Part shown: piece by piece, positions 56,048 to 64,000 of the stretch
Numbering within the stretch: position 1 is the stretch's first letter
Layout of the letters: each line of letters starts with the position of its first letter
The notes under the pieces: generated by a model
The model's input: the letters and a program-made list of their open reading frames with translations, nothing else
Databases searched by the model: none
Told to the model about the DNA's origin: nothing
Source of the DNA: Microbacterium yannicii PS01
GTDB taxonomy: Bacteria; Actinomycetota; Actinomycetes; Actinomycetales; Microbacteriaceae
Direction of reading: 5' to 3'
Length of the DNA stretch: 64,000 bases
Assembly (NCBI RefSeq): GCF_000304335.1
Contig: NZ_CAJF01000007.1
Location: forward strand, 90,842 to 154,841
Position numbers and translations under genes: made by a program

Positions 56048-57577
56048 ATGCCTTCTTCGCCTGATCCCCGCACCACGACCGCGACCGGCGCCGACGTGCG
56101 CGTGCGGTTCTGCCCCTCGCCCACCGGACTCCCGCACGTCGGACTGATCCGAACGGTGCTCTTCAACTGGGCGTACGCCCGCAACCAGGGCGGCAAGCTG
56201 GTCTTCCGCATCGAAGACACCGACGCGGCGCGCGACAGCGAGGAGAGCTACCTGCAGCTGCTGGAGGCGCTGCGGTGGCTCGAGATCGACTGGGACGAGG
56301 GCGTCGAGGTGGGCGGCCCGCATGCCCCCTACCGGCAGTCCGAGCGCCATGATCTCTATCGCGAGGTCCTCGGCCGGCTGATCGAGGCGGGCGCGGTGTA
56401 CGAGAGCTACTCCACCCCGGAGGAGATCGATGCGCGCAACGAGGCGAACGGGCGCGCCAAGCAGCTCGGCTACGACAATTTCGACCGCGACCTGACGGAC
56501 GAGCAGAAAGCCGCGTTCCGCGCGGAAGGCCGGGAGCCGGCGTGGCGCCTGCGGGTGCCCGACGAGGACCTCACCTACGTCGACCTCATCCGCGGCGAGG
56601 TCACCTTTCCGGCCGGGTCGTTCCCCGACTTCGTTCTGGTGCGCGCCGGCGGCGTTCCGCTGTACCCGTTCGTGAACCCTGTCGACGACGCGCTCATGGG
56701 GATCACCCACGTCATCCGCGGTGAGGACCTGATGCCGTCCACCGCGCGCCAGCTCGCGCTGTACCGCGCTCTCGTCGACGCGGGTGTCACGACGTTCATC
56801 CCGCGCTTCGCCCACATGCCGCTCGTGCTGGGGGAGGAGGGCAACAAGAAACTCTCCAAGCGCGATCCCAAGGCGGACCTCTTCCTCCAGCGCGAGAAGG
56901 GCTTCATCCACGAAGGCCTGCTGAACTACCTGGCGCTGCTCGGCTGGTCCATCGGGCCGGATCGCGATGTGTTCACCCTCGACGAACTGGTCGCGGCGTT
57001 CGACATCGCCGACGTCAATCCCAATCCCGCGCGCTTCGACCAGAAGAAGGCCGAGTCCATCAACGGCGACCACATCCGGATGCTGGAGCCGACCGACTTC
57101 GCCGCGCGACTCGTTCCCTACCTCGCCGCCGCCGGCGTGGTCGCCGCTCCGCCGACGCCCACGCAGTCGGCGACCCTCGCCGCGGCCGCTCCGCTCGTAC
57201 AGGAGCGCATGCAGCTGCTGGGCGACGCACCAGGACTGCTGAGCTTCCTCTTCACCGACGCGGTGGAGTATCAGGACGACGCGCTCGGTTCCCTGCCCGC
57301 CAACGCCGGCGAGGTGCTCGTCGCCTCGGCCGGGGCCCTCGAACTCGTCCCGGACTCGGAGTTCACCGCTGCCGCCGTTCAGGAGGCGCTGGCCGGCGCC
57401 CTCATCACGCCGGTCGAGGATGGCGGTCTCGGACTCAAGCCCCGCGTGGCCTACGGACCGCTTCGGGTCGCGCTGAGCGGACGCCGGGTGTCGCCCCCGC
57501 TCTTCGAATCGATGGAGCTGCTCGGCAAGCCCGAGACGCTCCGTCGCCTCGGTGCGCTCGTCGACGCGCGCGGCTGA
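56048..57577 (+). CDS. gltX: glutamyl-tRNA synthetase
   Basis: 509 residues, class I. The HIGH-equivalent is in [25 protein letters not shown], the KMSKS-equivalent in [15 protein letters not shown], and [15 protein letters not shown] binds substrate. It charges tRNA-Glu and, in Actinobacteria lacking GlnRS, also tRNA-Gln for amidation by GatCAB (family knowledge). TAAACT (56035-56040) lies 7 nt before the ATG, a leaderless arrangement. tRNA-Gln follows at once, and tRNA-Glu genes lie at the end of the window. Confidence 0.97.
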   Translation: MPSSPDPRTTTATGADVRVRFCPSPTGLPHVGLIRTVLFNWAYARNQGGKLVFRIEDTDAARDSEESYLQLLEALRWLEIDWDEGVEVGGPHAPYRQSERHDLYREVLGRLIEAGAVYESYSTPEEIDARNEANGRAKQLGYDNFDRDLTDEQKAAFRAEGREPAWRLRVPDEDLTYVDLIRGEVTFPAGSFPDFVLVRAGGVPLYPFVNPVDDALMGITHVIRGEDLMPSTARQLALYRALVDAGVTTFIPRFAHMPLVLGEEGNKKLSKRDPKADLFLQREKGFIHEGLLNYLALLGWSIGPDRDVFTLDELVAAFDIADVNPNPARFDQKKAESINGDHIRMLEPTDFAARLVPYLAAAGVVAAPPTPTQSATLAAAAPLVQERMQLLGDAPGLLSFLFTDAVEYQDDALGSLPANAGEVLVASAGALELVPDSEFTAAAVQEALAGALITPVEDGGLGLKPRVAYGPLRVALSGRRVSPPLFESMELLGKPETLRRLGALVDARG

Positions 57578-57586
57578 CGTCTCGGT

Positions 57587-57615
57587 TTGGAGCAGGTGCC
57601 GGAGTCGCGTAGACT
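57587..57615 (+). promoter_or_regulatory. promoter of tRNA-Gln
   Basis: TTGGAG (57587-57592) and TAGACT (57610-57615) are separated by 17 bp. The predicted start is about 25 nt upstream of the mature tRNA. Confidence 0.7.
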
Positions 57616-57646
57616 TGATCCTCGGCACGGCTTCGGCTGACAGCCT

Positions 57647-57721
57647 TGGGGTATGGTGTAATTGGCAACACGGCGGTTTCTGGTACCGTTGTTCTTGGTT
57701 CGAGTCCAGGTACCCCAGCCA
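57647..57721 (+). tRNA. tRNA-Gln(CTG)
   Basis: 75 nt with encoded CCA. Acceptor TGGGGTA pairs with TACCCCA, and anticodon loop TTCTGGT gives CTG. The unusual U1-A72 pair is typical of tRNA-Gln. Confidence 0.97.
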
Positions 57722-57724
57722 CAG

Positions 57725-57754
57725 AGAAAACCCCCGCTTGGCGGGGGTTTTCTG
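57725..57754 (+). terminator. terminator after tRNA-Gln
   Basis: AGAAAACCCCCGC (57725-57737) pairs with GCGGGGGTTTTCT (57740-57752), followed by GTTT. Confidence 0.92.
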
Positions 57755-57791
57755 TTTCCACCGGCCTGCGGCCGACGGCGTAGCCCTCGCC

Positions 57792-58718
57792 TTAGCCGTC
57801 GCCCTCGCCGACGATCTCCGCCACTGCTTCCCGTGCGAGCCGACCGTAGACGGGGGCGTCGTCGCTGTGCACCAGGAGCAGCACGGCGACGGCGGCGGCC
57901 CAGGCGTGCGCCCGGGTCCAGCTGTCGGCGTCGTACCGCGTGCCGGTCGCCGTGCGGAATCGCTGCCGCCCCGACTCGTCGAACGCGAGCCAGGCGACGG
58001 CGAGGTCGTAGGCGGGATCGCCCGCCGTGACGTCGCCGAAGTCGATGATCGCGCGCAGCGCACCGTCGTGAGCGACCAGGTTTCCTGGATGCAGATCGCC
58101 GTGGATCCACACCGCCGCGTCCTGCCATGCGGGGGCCGTCACGCCGCGGCTCCAGATCTGCGCCAGCACCCTCGCTGTCGCGGCGTCAACGAGAGCGGCC
58201 CGCCGCAGTCCGTCGAGCCGCTCTCCGAACACCTTGTCGCGCGTGGCCAGGGCGCGGCCGCGAACGGGATTGACGGGGTGATCGGCGGGAGCCGGAAGGT
58301 GAAGCGCGCCGAGCGCGGCCGCGAGGGTCTCGGCCCACTCCGCACGGTGCGCGCGGGGGACGTCGAGGCCGGGCACCCCCTCCATCCAGGGCACGACCGA
58401 CCACGGCCACGGGAACTGCGCGCTCGGGGCGCCGGCCAGCAGCGGCGCGGGGACGAGCACGCCGGTCGAGGCGATCCGCTCCGCGATCCCCGGCAGCACC
58501 CGCTGCTCGTTGACGACGAGCGCGACCGCGAGCTCGCGGCGGGGGAGCCGGACGGCGAGATCGCGCCCCAGCCGCCACAGTTCGTTGTCCCATCCCTCCG
58601 CTGCCTTCTCCAGAACGAGCGTCGCGGCGCCCTGCGGGAGCTCGGCGGCATGGGCCGTGATGAGGGCCCGGACGAGGGACTCGTCGATCGGAAACTCTGC
58701 GGCGGGCTTGTCGGGCAT
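57792..58718 (-). CDS. aminoglycoside phosphotransferase (APH)-family kinase
   Basis: 308 residues. The catalytic loop AVWIHGDLHPGNLVAHDG and metal-binding AIIDFGDVTAGDPAYDLAVAW identify the family; FPWPWSVVPWMEGVPG is the hinge block common to actinobacterial members. Substrate unknown. TAGGGT lies 6 nt before the ATG (minus strand), another leaderless arrangement. It diverges from the fructose operon across a ~100-bp regulatory gap. Confidence 0.88.
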   Translation of the reverse strand: MPDKPAAEFPIDESLVRALITAHAAELPQGAATLVLEKAAEGWDNELWRLGRDLAVRLPRRELAVALVVNEQRVLPGIAERIASTGVLVPAPLLAGAPSAQFPWPWSVVPWMEGVPGLDVPRAHRAEWAETLAAALGALHLPAPADHPVNPVRGRALATRDKVFGERLDGLRRAALVDAATARVLAQIWSRGVTAPAWQDAAVWIHGDLHPGNLVAHDGALRAIIDFGDVTAGDPAYDLAVAWLAFDESGRQRFRTATGTRYDADSWTRAHAWAAAVAVLLLVHSDDAPVYGRLAREAVAEIVGEGDG

Positions 58719-58765
58719 CGTTCGACCCTACTGGCGCAAGGGCGACCGTCTCTTCCGGGCCCCTG

Positions 58766-58801
58766 TTGGTAAATGTGGGAATGTGTTGTAATGTGTGGGA
58801 A
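58766..58801 (+). promoter_or_regulatory. putative fru promoter with TGTGGGAA direct repeats
   Basis: TGTGGGAA occurs at 58774-58781 and 58794-58801, exactly 20 bp (two helical turns) apart, in an A/T-rich patch. TTGGTA (58766-58771) and TGTAAT (58787-58792) could be -35/-10 with a short 15-bp spacer. A likely binding region for the DeoR-type FruR. Confidence 0.5.
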
Positions 58802-58821
58802 TCCGACGAAGGGTGGGAACG

Positions 58822-59601
58822 GTGTACGCAACGGAGCGCCACGAGCAGATCGAGCGCCTTCTCGCCGAGGGCGGACGCGTGAGCGTCATCGACCTGGCCG
58901 ACCGCTTCGCTGTGACGACCGAGACGATCCGCCGCGACCTGGCTCGTCTCGAGTCCGCTGGAACCCTGCGCCGCGTCCATGGCGGCGCGGTTCCGCGCGA
59001 CCGGGCGAGCACGCGCGAGCCGTCCCTCGGCGAGCGGCTGCAGCATCATGGTGCCGCCAAGGCGGCCATCGGCCGCCGTGCACTCGATGCGCTCGGTGAC
59101 GGCTTCCAGGGATCGGTGTTCCTCGACGCGGGCACGACGACCGGCGCGGTGGCTGCCGCTCTGAGCCCCCACCTGGCGACGTCCGGCATAGAGATCGTCA
59201 CGCACTCGCTGACGCTCGGGCACGTGCTGTCGGGCGTGCCGGGTGCCTCGCTCACGCTGATCGGCGGCCGTGTCCGAGGGCTCACTGCCGCAGCCGTCGG
59301 CGCCGACACCGTCCGAGCGATCGAGAGCCTTCGCCCCGACGTCGCCTTCGTGGGGACCAACGGCGTTTCAGCCGGGTTCGGTCTCAGCACCCCTGACCCC
59401 GACGAAGCGGCCGTCAAGCGAGCGATCGTGCAGGCGTCGCGTCGCGTGGTCGTCGTCGCGGACGCCGAGAAGCTCGGATCGGAGCTGCTCGTGGGGTTCG
59501 CGGAGCTTCGTGACATCGACGTCCTCGTCACGGATGCCGAGCCCGAGCCCGAGCTCGCCTTCGCGCTCGATGAGTCCGACGTGGAGGTGTGGGTCGCATG
59601 A
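58822..59601 (+). CDS. fruR: DeoR/GlpR-family fructose operon regulator
   Basis: 259 residues. The DeoR N-terminus ATERHEQIERLLAEGGRVSVIDLADRFAVTTETIRRDLARLESAGTLRRVHGGAV is intact, followed by the sugar-phosphate-isomerase-like sensor domain (FLDAGTTTGAVAAAL, GTNGVSAGFGLSTPD, VVADAEKLGSE). It probably senses fructose-1-phosphate and represses the operon. The GTG at 58822 was chosen at the conserved N-terminus. ATGA overlap with fruK. Confidence 0.9.
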   Translation: MYATERHEQIERLLAEGGRVSVIDLADRFAVTTETIRRDLARLESAGTLRRVHGGAVPRDRASTREPSLGERLQHHGAAKAAIGRRALDALGDGFQGSVFLDAGTTTGAVAAALSPHLATSGIEIVTHSLTLGHVLSGVPGASLTLIGGRVRGLTAAAVGADTVRAIESLRPDVAFVGTNGVSAGFGLSTPDPDEAAVKRAIVQASRRVVVVADAEKLGSELLVGFAELRDIDVLVTDAEPEPELAFALDESDVEVWVA

Positions 59602-60539
59602 TCGTCACACTCACCGCGAATCCATCGCTGGACCGATCGGTCAGGCTCGCCGCGCCGCTGCGCGTAGGCGAGGTCCAGGGGGCCACCTCGTCCCGTGAAG
59701 ACGCGGGCGGGAAGGGCATCAACGTCGCCCGCGCGGTCGTCGCTGCGGGGGAGGCGTGCCTCGCCGTGCTGCCGCTCGCAGGAGACGACCCGTTCGCCGG
59801 CGCCCTCGCGTCGGCCGCGCTGCCCTCCCGCACGGTTCCGGTGCAGGGCCTCGTGCGCGCGAACATCACGATCACCGACGAGGCGGGGACCACCACCAAG
59901 CTCAACCTCCCCGGGGCGCAGCTGACGCCGCAGGAAGCGGCGCGCGTGGTCGACGCGGCCGTGGCGGCATCCGAGGGCGCACGCTGGCTCGTGCTCGCCG
60001 GATCGCTCCCGCCCGGGGCGCCCGACGACTTCTACGTCCGCGTGAGCAGCGCCGTCCGCAGCGCGCACGGGGCGGCCGCCCCCCGCATCGCCGTCGACAC
60101 CTCCGGGCCCGCTCTGCGAGCCGTCGTGCACCGCGGTGCTCCCGACCTCATCAAGCCGAACGACGACGAGCTCTCCGAGCTCGCCGGAGTCGCTCTCGGC
60201 GATCGCAGCGTGCGCGAGATCCTCGACATCGCCCGCGCCCTCGTCCCGGCGCGGGTCGGTGCGGCCCTCGTCACCCTCGGCGCCCGCGGCGCGCTCCTGG
60301 TCGAGGCCGACGGCGCCTGGGCGGCGACTCCACCCCCGATCCGCCTCGTCAGCACGGTCGGGGCGGGCGACAGCTCGCTCGCCGGCTACGTCATCGCCGA
60401 GTCCCGTGGAGCGGGACCCGAAGACCGGCTCCGCTCGGCCGTCCGCTACGGGGCTGCCGCGGCATCCCTTCCCGGCACGCAGGCGCCGGCCCCCGCAGAT
60501 CTCCCCGCGGGCGACGTCGTCGTCACCCCGCTGACCTGA
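59598..60539 (+). CDS. fruK: 1-phosphofructokinase
   Basis: 313 residues, PfkB family. MIVTLTANPSLDRSV opens, the sugar-binding segment is EDAGGKGINVARAVVAAGE, and the ATP/anion-hole motif is LVSTVGAGDSSLAGYVIAE. It converts fructose-1-phosphate to fructose-1,6-bisphosphate. Coupled to fruR by ATGA, followed 35 bp later by the PTS gene. Confidence 0.94.
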   Translation: MIVTLTANPSLDRSVRLAAPLRVGEVQGATSSREDAGGKGINVARAVVAAGEACLAVLPLAGDDPFAGALASAALPSRTVPVQGLVRANITITDEAGTTTKLNLPGAQLTPQEAARVVDAAVAASEGARWLVLAGSLPPGAPDDFYVRVSSAVRSAHGAAAPRIAVDTSGPALRAVVHRGAPDLIKPNDDELSELAGVALGDRSVREILDIARALVPARVGAALVTLGARGALLVEADGAWAATPPPIRLVSTVGAGDSSLAGYVIAESRGAGPEDRLRSAVRYGAAAASLPGTQAPAPADLPAGDVVVTPLT

Positions 60540-60574
60540 AACCCCCGCATCCCCTACGACCGCAGGAGGTCACC

Positions 60575-62626
60575 GTGTCCGACACCATCACCCCGGGCCT
60601 GGTCAGTCTCGACGCCGGGCTCGGCGACGACAAGTCCGCCGTCATCCGCGCTCTCGCCGAGCGTGTCGCCTCGCAGGGCCGCGCGAGCGACGCCACAGCG
60701 CTCTTCGAAGACGCCTGGGCCCGCGAGCAGAAGGACGAGACCGGCCTGCCCGGCGGCATCGCGATTCCCCATGCGAAGAGCGCCGCGGTCACCACGCCGT
60801 CGCTCGCCTTCGCCCGCCTGAGCCCCGGCGTCGACTTCGGGGCGCCCGACGGCGCCGCCGACCTGGTGTTCCTCATCGCCGCACCCGCCGACGCCGCCGA
60901 GGCGCACCTGGCCGTCCTGTCCAAGCTCGCGCGCAGCCTGATGCAGGCGGACTTCACCGCGGGCCTTCGAGGCGCCAGCACCGACGACGAGGTGGTGGCG
61001 ATCGTGCGGGAGGCGATCGGCGAGGCCGAACCGGGGGCTCCCGTTGCCGTGCCGTCCCCGGCCGCCGCCGCGGCGCCCGCCGCAGCCTCCGCTGTCGCCA
61101 TCGACGGACGTCCCGCCCGCATCGTCGCGGTGACGGCGTGCGCGACGGGCATCGCACACACCTTCATGGCCGCCGACGCGCTGGCGGCCGCCGGCAAGAG
61201 GGCCGGGATCGATCTCGTCGTCGAGCCGCAGGGATCCAGCGGTTATCAGGCCCTGCCCGCCGAGATCATCCAGGGCGCGGACGCGGTCATCTTCGCCACC
61301 GACGTCGACGTTCGCGAGCCGCAGCGCTTCGCCGGAAAGCCGGTCGTTCGCTCGGGCGTGAAGCGCGGCATCGAGCAGCCCGACCAGCTCCTCTCCGAAG
61401 CGATCGCCGCGGCCGGCGACCCGACGGCGACGAGAGTCGGCGGCGACGCCTCGGCGGTGGCGACGGCGCCCTCCGAGAAGCTGTCGTGGCCCGCGCGCAT
61501 CCAGCGCATCCTGCTCACCGGCGTCAGCTACATGATCCCCTTCGTCGCCGGCGGCGGCCTGCTGATCGCGCTCGGGTTCCTCCTCGGCGGCTACGACGTC
61601 AGCGACGACGCGGCCACGATCATCACGCAGAATGCCCTGTGGAACCTGCCCGAAGGCGGCGAGGACCTCTTCCTCGGTCCACTGGGCCTGTACCTCGGCT
61701 CCGTCGCGTTCATGATCGGCGCGACCTCGATGGGCTTCCTCGTGCCTGCCCTCGCGGGCTATATCGCGTTCGCGATCGCCGACCGGCCGGGCATCGCGCC
61801 GGGATTCGTCGCGGGCGCCGTCGCCGTTCTCATGAACGCCGGATTCATCGGCGGGATGATCGGCGGTCTCCTCGCCGGATTCGTGGCCTGGTGGCTCGGA
61901 CGGCTCGCCGTGCCGCGCTGGCTGCGGGGACTGATGCCCGTCGCCATCATCCCGCTGCTGGCGTCCATCGCGGCGTCGGGGCTCATGGTCCTCTTCCTCG
62001 GGCGTCCGATCGCCACGCTCATGGAAGGTCTCAACACGTGGCTCACCGACCTGGCCGGTACGTCGGGGATCATCGTCGTCGGAGTGATCCTCGGACTGAT
62101 GATGTGCTTCGACCTCGGTGGTCCCGTGAACAAGGTGGCGTACGCATTCGCGACTGCGGGACTGGCCGCCGCCTCGACGGACAACCCCACGCCGTACCTG
62201 ATCATGGCCGCGGTGATGACCGCGGGCATGGTTCCGCCCCTAGCGATGGCCCTGGCCTCGACGGTGCTCGCCCGGCCGCTCTTCCCGCCGGTCGAGCGCG
62301 AGAACGGCAAGGCCGCCTGGCTCCTGGGCGCGGCGTTCATCAGTGAGGGCGCGATCCCGTTCGCGGCCGCCGACCCGCTCCGGGTCATCCCCGCGTCGAT
62401 GCTCGGCGGCGCGGTGACGGGTGCGCTCTCGATGGCCTTCGGCGTGCAATCGCTCGCTCCGCACGGCGGAATCTTCGTCTTCTTCGCGATCGACCCCATC
62501 TGGGGCTTCCTCATCGCGCTGGCGGTCGGTACCGTCGTGTCCGCGCTCGCTGTCGTGGCCCTGAAGAAATGGGTCGGCCGCAAGGAGCTCGAGCAGGCCG
62601 AGGCCGATCTCGTCGTCGCCGCCTGA
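60575..62626 (+). CDS. fruA: fructose PTS transporter, EIIABC fusion
   Basis: 683 residues in one chain. EIIA (residues ~1-150) has the phospho-His in GIAIPHAKSAAV. EIIB (~175-275) has the phospho-Cys in AVTACATGIAHTFMAADAL. EIIC (~310-675) is an eight-to-ten-helix membrane unit with SYMIPFVAGGGLLIALGF and FISEGAIPFAAADPLRVI. It imports fructose as fructose-1-phosphate. An Ala/Pro linker joins A and B. GTG start after CAGGAGGT. Confidence 0.96.
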   Translation: MSDTITPGLVSLDAGLGDDKSAVIRALAERVASQGRASDATALFEDAWAREQKDETGLPGGIAIPHAKSAAVTTPSLAFARLSPGVDFGAPDGAADLVFLIAAPADAAEAHLAVLSKLARSLMQADFTAGLRGASTDDEVVAIVREAIGEAEPGAPVAVPSPAAAAAPAAASAVAIDGRPARIVAVTACATGIAHTFMAADALAAAGKRAGIDLVVEPQGSSGYQALPAEIIQGADAVIFATDVDVREPQRFAGKPVVRSGVKRGIEQPDQLLSEAIAAAGDPTATRVGGDASAVATAPSEKLSWPARIQRILLTGVSYMIPFVAGGGLLIALGFLLGGYDVSDDAATIITQNALWNLPEGGEDLFLGPLGLYLGSVAFMIGATSMGFLVPALAGYIAFAIADRPGIAPGFVAGAVAVLMNAGFIGGMIGGLLAGFVAWWLGRLAVPRWLRGLMPVAIIPLLASIAASGLMVLFLGRPIATLMEGLNTWLTDLAGTSGIIVVGVILGLMMCFDLGGPVNKVAYAFATAGLAAASTDNPTPYLIMAAVMTAGMVPPLAMALASTVLARPLFPPVERENGKAAWLLGAAFISEGAIPFAAADPLRVIPASMLGGAVTGALSMAFGVQSLAPHGGIFVFFAIDPIWGFLIALAVGTVVSALAVVALKKWVGRKELEQAEADLVVAA

Positions 62627-62672
62627 GACCGCCCACCAATACGGCAAGAACCCGTCAACGAGGAGAGAGAAC

Positions 62673-62942
62673 ATGGCACAACGTCAGGCCACCATCGCCA
62701 GCAGCTCCGGGCTGCACGCCCGCCCCGCCAAGCTGTTCGTGCAGGCAGTGCAGGAACAGGCCGTCCCGGTCACGATCGCCGTGGAAGGGGGACCGGACCT
62801 CAATGCGGGCAGCATCCTGTCCCTGATGGGCCTCGGGGCCTCGCATGGTACGGTCGTGACACTCAAAGCCGAAGGCGACGGCGCCGACGATGCGCTCGAC
62901 CAGCTCGTGAAGCTCCTCGAGACGGACCTCGACGCCGAGTAG
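62673..62942 (+). CDS. ptsH: phosphocarrier protein HPr
   Basis: 89 residues. The phospho-His site is SSGLHARPA (~His15), and the Ser-46-equivalent region is GSILSLMGLG. It carries phosphate from EI to the EII proteins. It is 46 bp downstream of fruA with GAGGAGAG upstream, so it probably shares the fru transcript. Confidence 0.96.
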   Translation: MAQRQATIASSSGLHARPAKLFVQAVQEQAVPVTIAVEGGPDLNAGSILSLMGLGASHGTVVTLKAEGDGADDALDQLVKLLETDLDAE

Positions 62943-62960
62943 CGCTGGGCGCAGAGACGA

Positions 62961-63003
62961 GACGGCGGATGCCGCGGATCGAAGCCGCTGCGGCATCCGT
63001 CGT
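62961..63003 (+). terminator. hairpin after ptsH
   Basis: GACGGCGGATGCCGC (62961-62975) pairs with GCGGCATCCGTCGT (62990-63003) with small irregularities. No T-run. It lies between convergent ptsH and the MBL gene, suggesting a bidirectional terminator. Confidence 0.6.
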
Positions 63004-63012
63004 TCGTGCTCT

Positions 63013-63651
63013 CTAGATGTCGGCGGCGTCCCCCGGATCCAGGACGAGGAACTCTCCGCCGCCCTGCTCGGTCGCCCAGCGGAGCCGCGCTCGGCCCATG
63101 TCGCGACCGACGACGGACAAGGTCATGTCGTGGGTGCCGAACGCGCGCCGCGGCGCGACGGCGAGGACGAAGTCCATCGCCTCGCCGATCTTCAGCCACG
63201 GCGCCCCGATCGGAGCCGCGAGCAGTTCGATCGTCCGCCCCGTCGGAACCGCGTACGAGTCGCCCGGGTAGTAGAACGCGCCGTCGACAAGCACCCCGAC
63301 GTTGTCGACCACCGGGATCGACTCGTGAATCACCGCGTGCCGGCCGCCGAAGAACTCGAGGCGGAACGGCTCGACCGTCACCGTCTCGCCCGGCCTGACC
63401 ACGGTGACGTCATAGCCGGCTGCTGCCTTCGCGACGCCCTCCGGTCCGAAGATCGGAATCCCCGGATAGGCGTGGAGCAGCCGGTCCAGGTGGTCCGGCG
63501 TCCAGTGATCCGGATGCTCATGCGTGACGACGACGGCCACCACCTGGTCGAGCACGCCGAGCGGGGCTGTGAACGCCCCGGGATCGATCACGATCGTCTT
63601 GCCGGCGTTGACCAGGGTGAGGGCGGCGTGCTCGAACTTGGTGACTCGCAT
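63013..63651 (-). CDS. MBL-fold metallo-hydrolase
   Basis: 212 residues. The metal motif is VVTHEHPDHWTPDHLDRLL (HxHxDH near residue 48), with YYPGDSYAVP and the C-terminal FGTHDMTLS supplying further ligands. This short form resembles UlaG/RNase-Z-like Zn hydrolases of unknown substrate. The ATG at 63651 was chosen at the conserved RVTKFEHAALTL start; four residues upstream is another in-frame start. Confidence 0.88.
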   Translation of the reverse strand: MRVTKFEHAALTLVNAGKTIVIDPGAFTAPLGVLDQVVAVVVTHEHPDHWTPDHLDRLLHAYPGIPIFGPEGVAKAAAGYDVTVVRPGETVTVEPFRLEFFGGRHAVIHESIPVVDNVGVLVDGAFYYPGDSYAVPTGRTIELLAAPIGAPWLKIGEAMDFVLAVAPRRAFGTHDMTLSVVGRDMGRARLRWATEQGGGEFLVLDPGDAADI

Positions 63652-63712
63652 AGGCCGAGTCAACCCTCCACCTCGTCAACCGGCAAGCGCGCCGCCCCGG
63701 GTGCGCCGCGAT

Positions 63713-63742
63713 TTGGAGCGGGCATGAGCAACGTGGCATAAT
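63713..63742 (+). promoter_or_regulatory. promoter of tRNA-Glu
   Basis: TTGGAG (63713-63718) and CATAAT (63737-63742) are spaced by 18 bp, ending 17 bp before the mature tRNA. The -35 is identical to that of the tRNA-Gln promoter. Confidence 0.65.
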
Positions 63743-63759
63743 CGAACGGTTGCCTGAAC

Positions 63760-63835
63760 GGCCCCATCGTATAGCGGCCTAGTACGCCGCCCTCTCACGG
63801 CGGTAACGCGGGTTCGAATCCCGCTGGGGTCACCA
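63760..63835 (+). tRNA. tRNA-Glu(CTC), copy 1
   Basis: 76 nt with encoded CCA. Acceptor GGCCCCA pairs with TGGGGTC, and anticodon loop CTCTCAC gives CTC. The T-arm is CGGGTTCGAATCCCG. Confidence 0.96.
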
Positions 63836-63884
63836 GTCAGGCAATGCAACACCACCGCCGTCGGCAGAGCCGGCGGCATCGTGC

Positions 63885-63958
63885 GGCCCCATCGTATAGC
63901 GGCCTAGTACGCCGCCCTCTCACGGCGGTAACGCGGGTTCGAATCCCGCTGGGGGTCA
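63885..63958 (+). tRNA. tRNA-Glu(CTC), copy 2 with extra G in acceptor
   Basis: Identical to copy 1 from its 5' end through the T-arm, but the 3' acceptor strand has TGGGGGTC instead of TGGGGTC (one extra G) and no encoded CCA. The extra base would bulge or shift the acceptor stem, so function is uncertain. A homopolymer sequencing error is possible. Confidence 0.7.
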
Positions 63959-63966
63959 CGAACGCG

Positions 63967-64000
63967 AAAGCGCCCCGCTCGGTCACGAGCGGGGCGCTTT
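63967..64000 (+). terminator. terminator after tRNA-Glu pair
   Basis: AAAGCGCCCCGCTC (63967-63980) pairs perfectly with GAGCGGGGCGCTTT (63987-64000) across a 6-nt loop; the trailing T-run is cut by the window edge. Confidence 0.88.

Overview
The window is high-GC actinobacterial DNA with short intergenic gaps, many 4-nt ATGA/GTGA gene overlaps and many likely leaderless starts. The order ilvD-ilvB-ilvN-ilvC ... serA ... leuB-ilvE-FAH-gltX-tRNA-Gln, together with YaeQ, CGNR and Mn-catalase accessory genes, points to a member of the Microbacteriaceae, probably Microbacterium or a close relative. This assignment rests on recalled synteny and protein style, not on a search.

Left end (1-4.9 kb): a probable genomic-island margin. 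Three translationally coupled minus-strand genes (GT1 glycosyltransferase, 4-helix membrane protein, membrane-anchored serine hydrolase) are followed by an NmrA-type reductase, a small coiled-coil/HTH protein and about 600 bp without a convincing gene. The stretch ends at a sequence matching the 3' end of tmRNA (ssrA), a classic integration site, followed at once by a strong terminator.

5-20 kb: accessory and stress genes. These are a three-helix-bundle protein, a VOC protein, an amine oxidase, an isochorismatase-like hydrolase, YaeQ, a CGNR regulator, an SRPBCC/FAD-dehydrogenase pair, an NhaA-DsbA fusion, a cNMP-binding/thioredoxin-reductase-like protein, an APH-family kinase, an SDR, a DUF2231 protein, Mn-catalase, a lipoprotein and HisN.

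20.5-33.3 kb: tRNA-Lys, then nine coupled genes (branched-chain-amino-acid-type ABC importer, acyl-CoA ligase, TetR, 3-hydroxybutyrate-dehydrogenase-like SDR, alpha/beta hydrolase). Next come a divergent IclR regulator and ScoA-ScoB-thiolase. Together they look like an import, activation and ketone-body-type catabolic locus that ends in acetyl-CoA.

33.6-57.7 kb: trehalose synthesis (otsA-otsB), branched-chain amino acid genes, an 1100-residue lamin-tail metallophosphoesterase, serA, a TetR/MFS efflux pair, leuB, ilvE, an FAH-family hydrolase, a second MFS gene, a class-V aminotransferase with a divergent LysR regulator, gltX and tRNA-Gln.

57.8-64 kb: an APH-family kinase, the fructose PTS operon (fruR-fruK-fruA) with HPr, an MBL hydrolase and two tandem tRNA-Glu genes.

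Four protein genes (two TetR, ilvB, one MFS) are each broken by a single-base frameshift, and the second tRNA-Glu carries an extra G. At least some of these are probably sequence errors, because ilvB is otherwise intact inside a complete biosynthetic operon.
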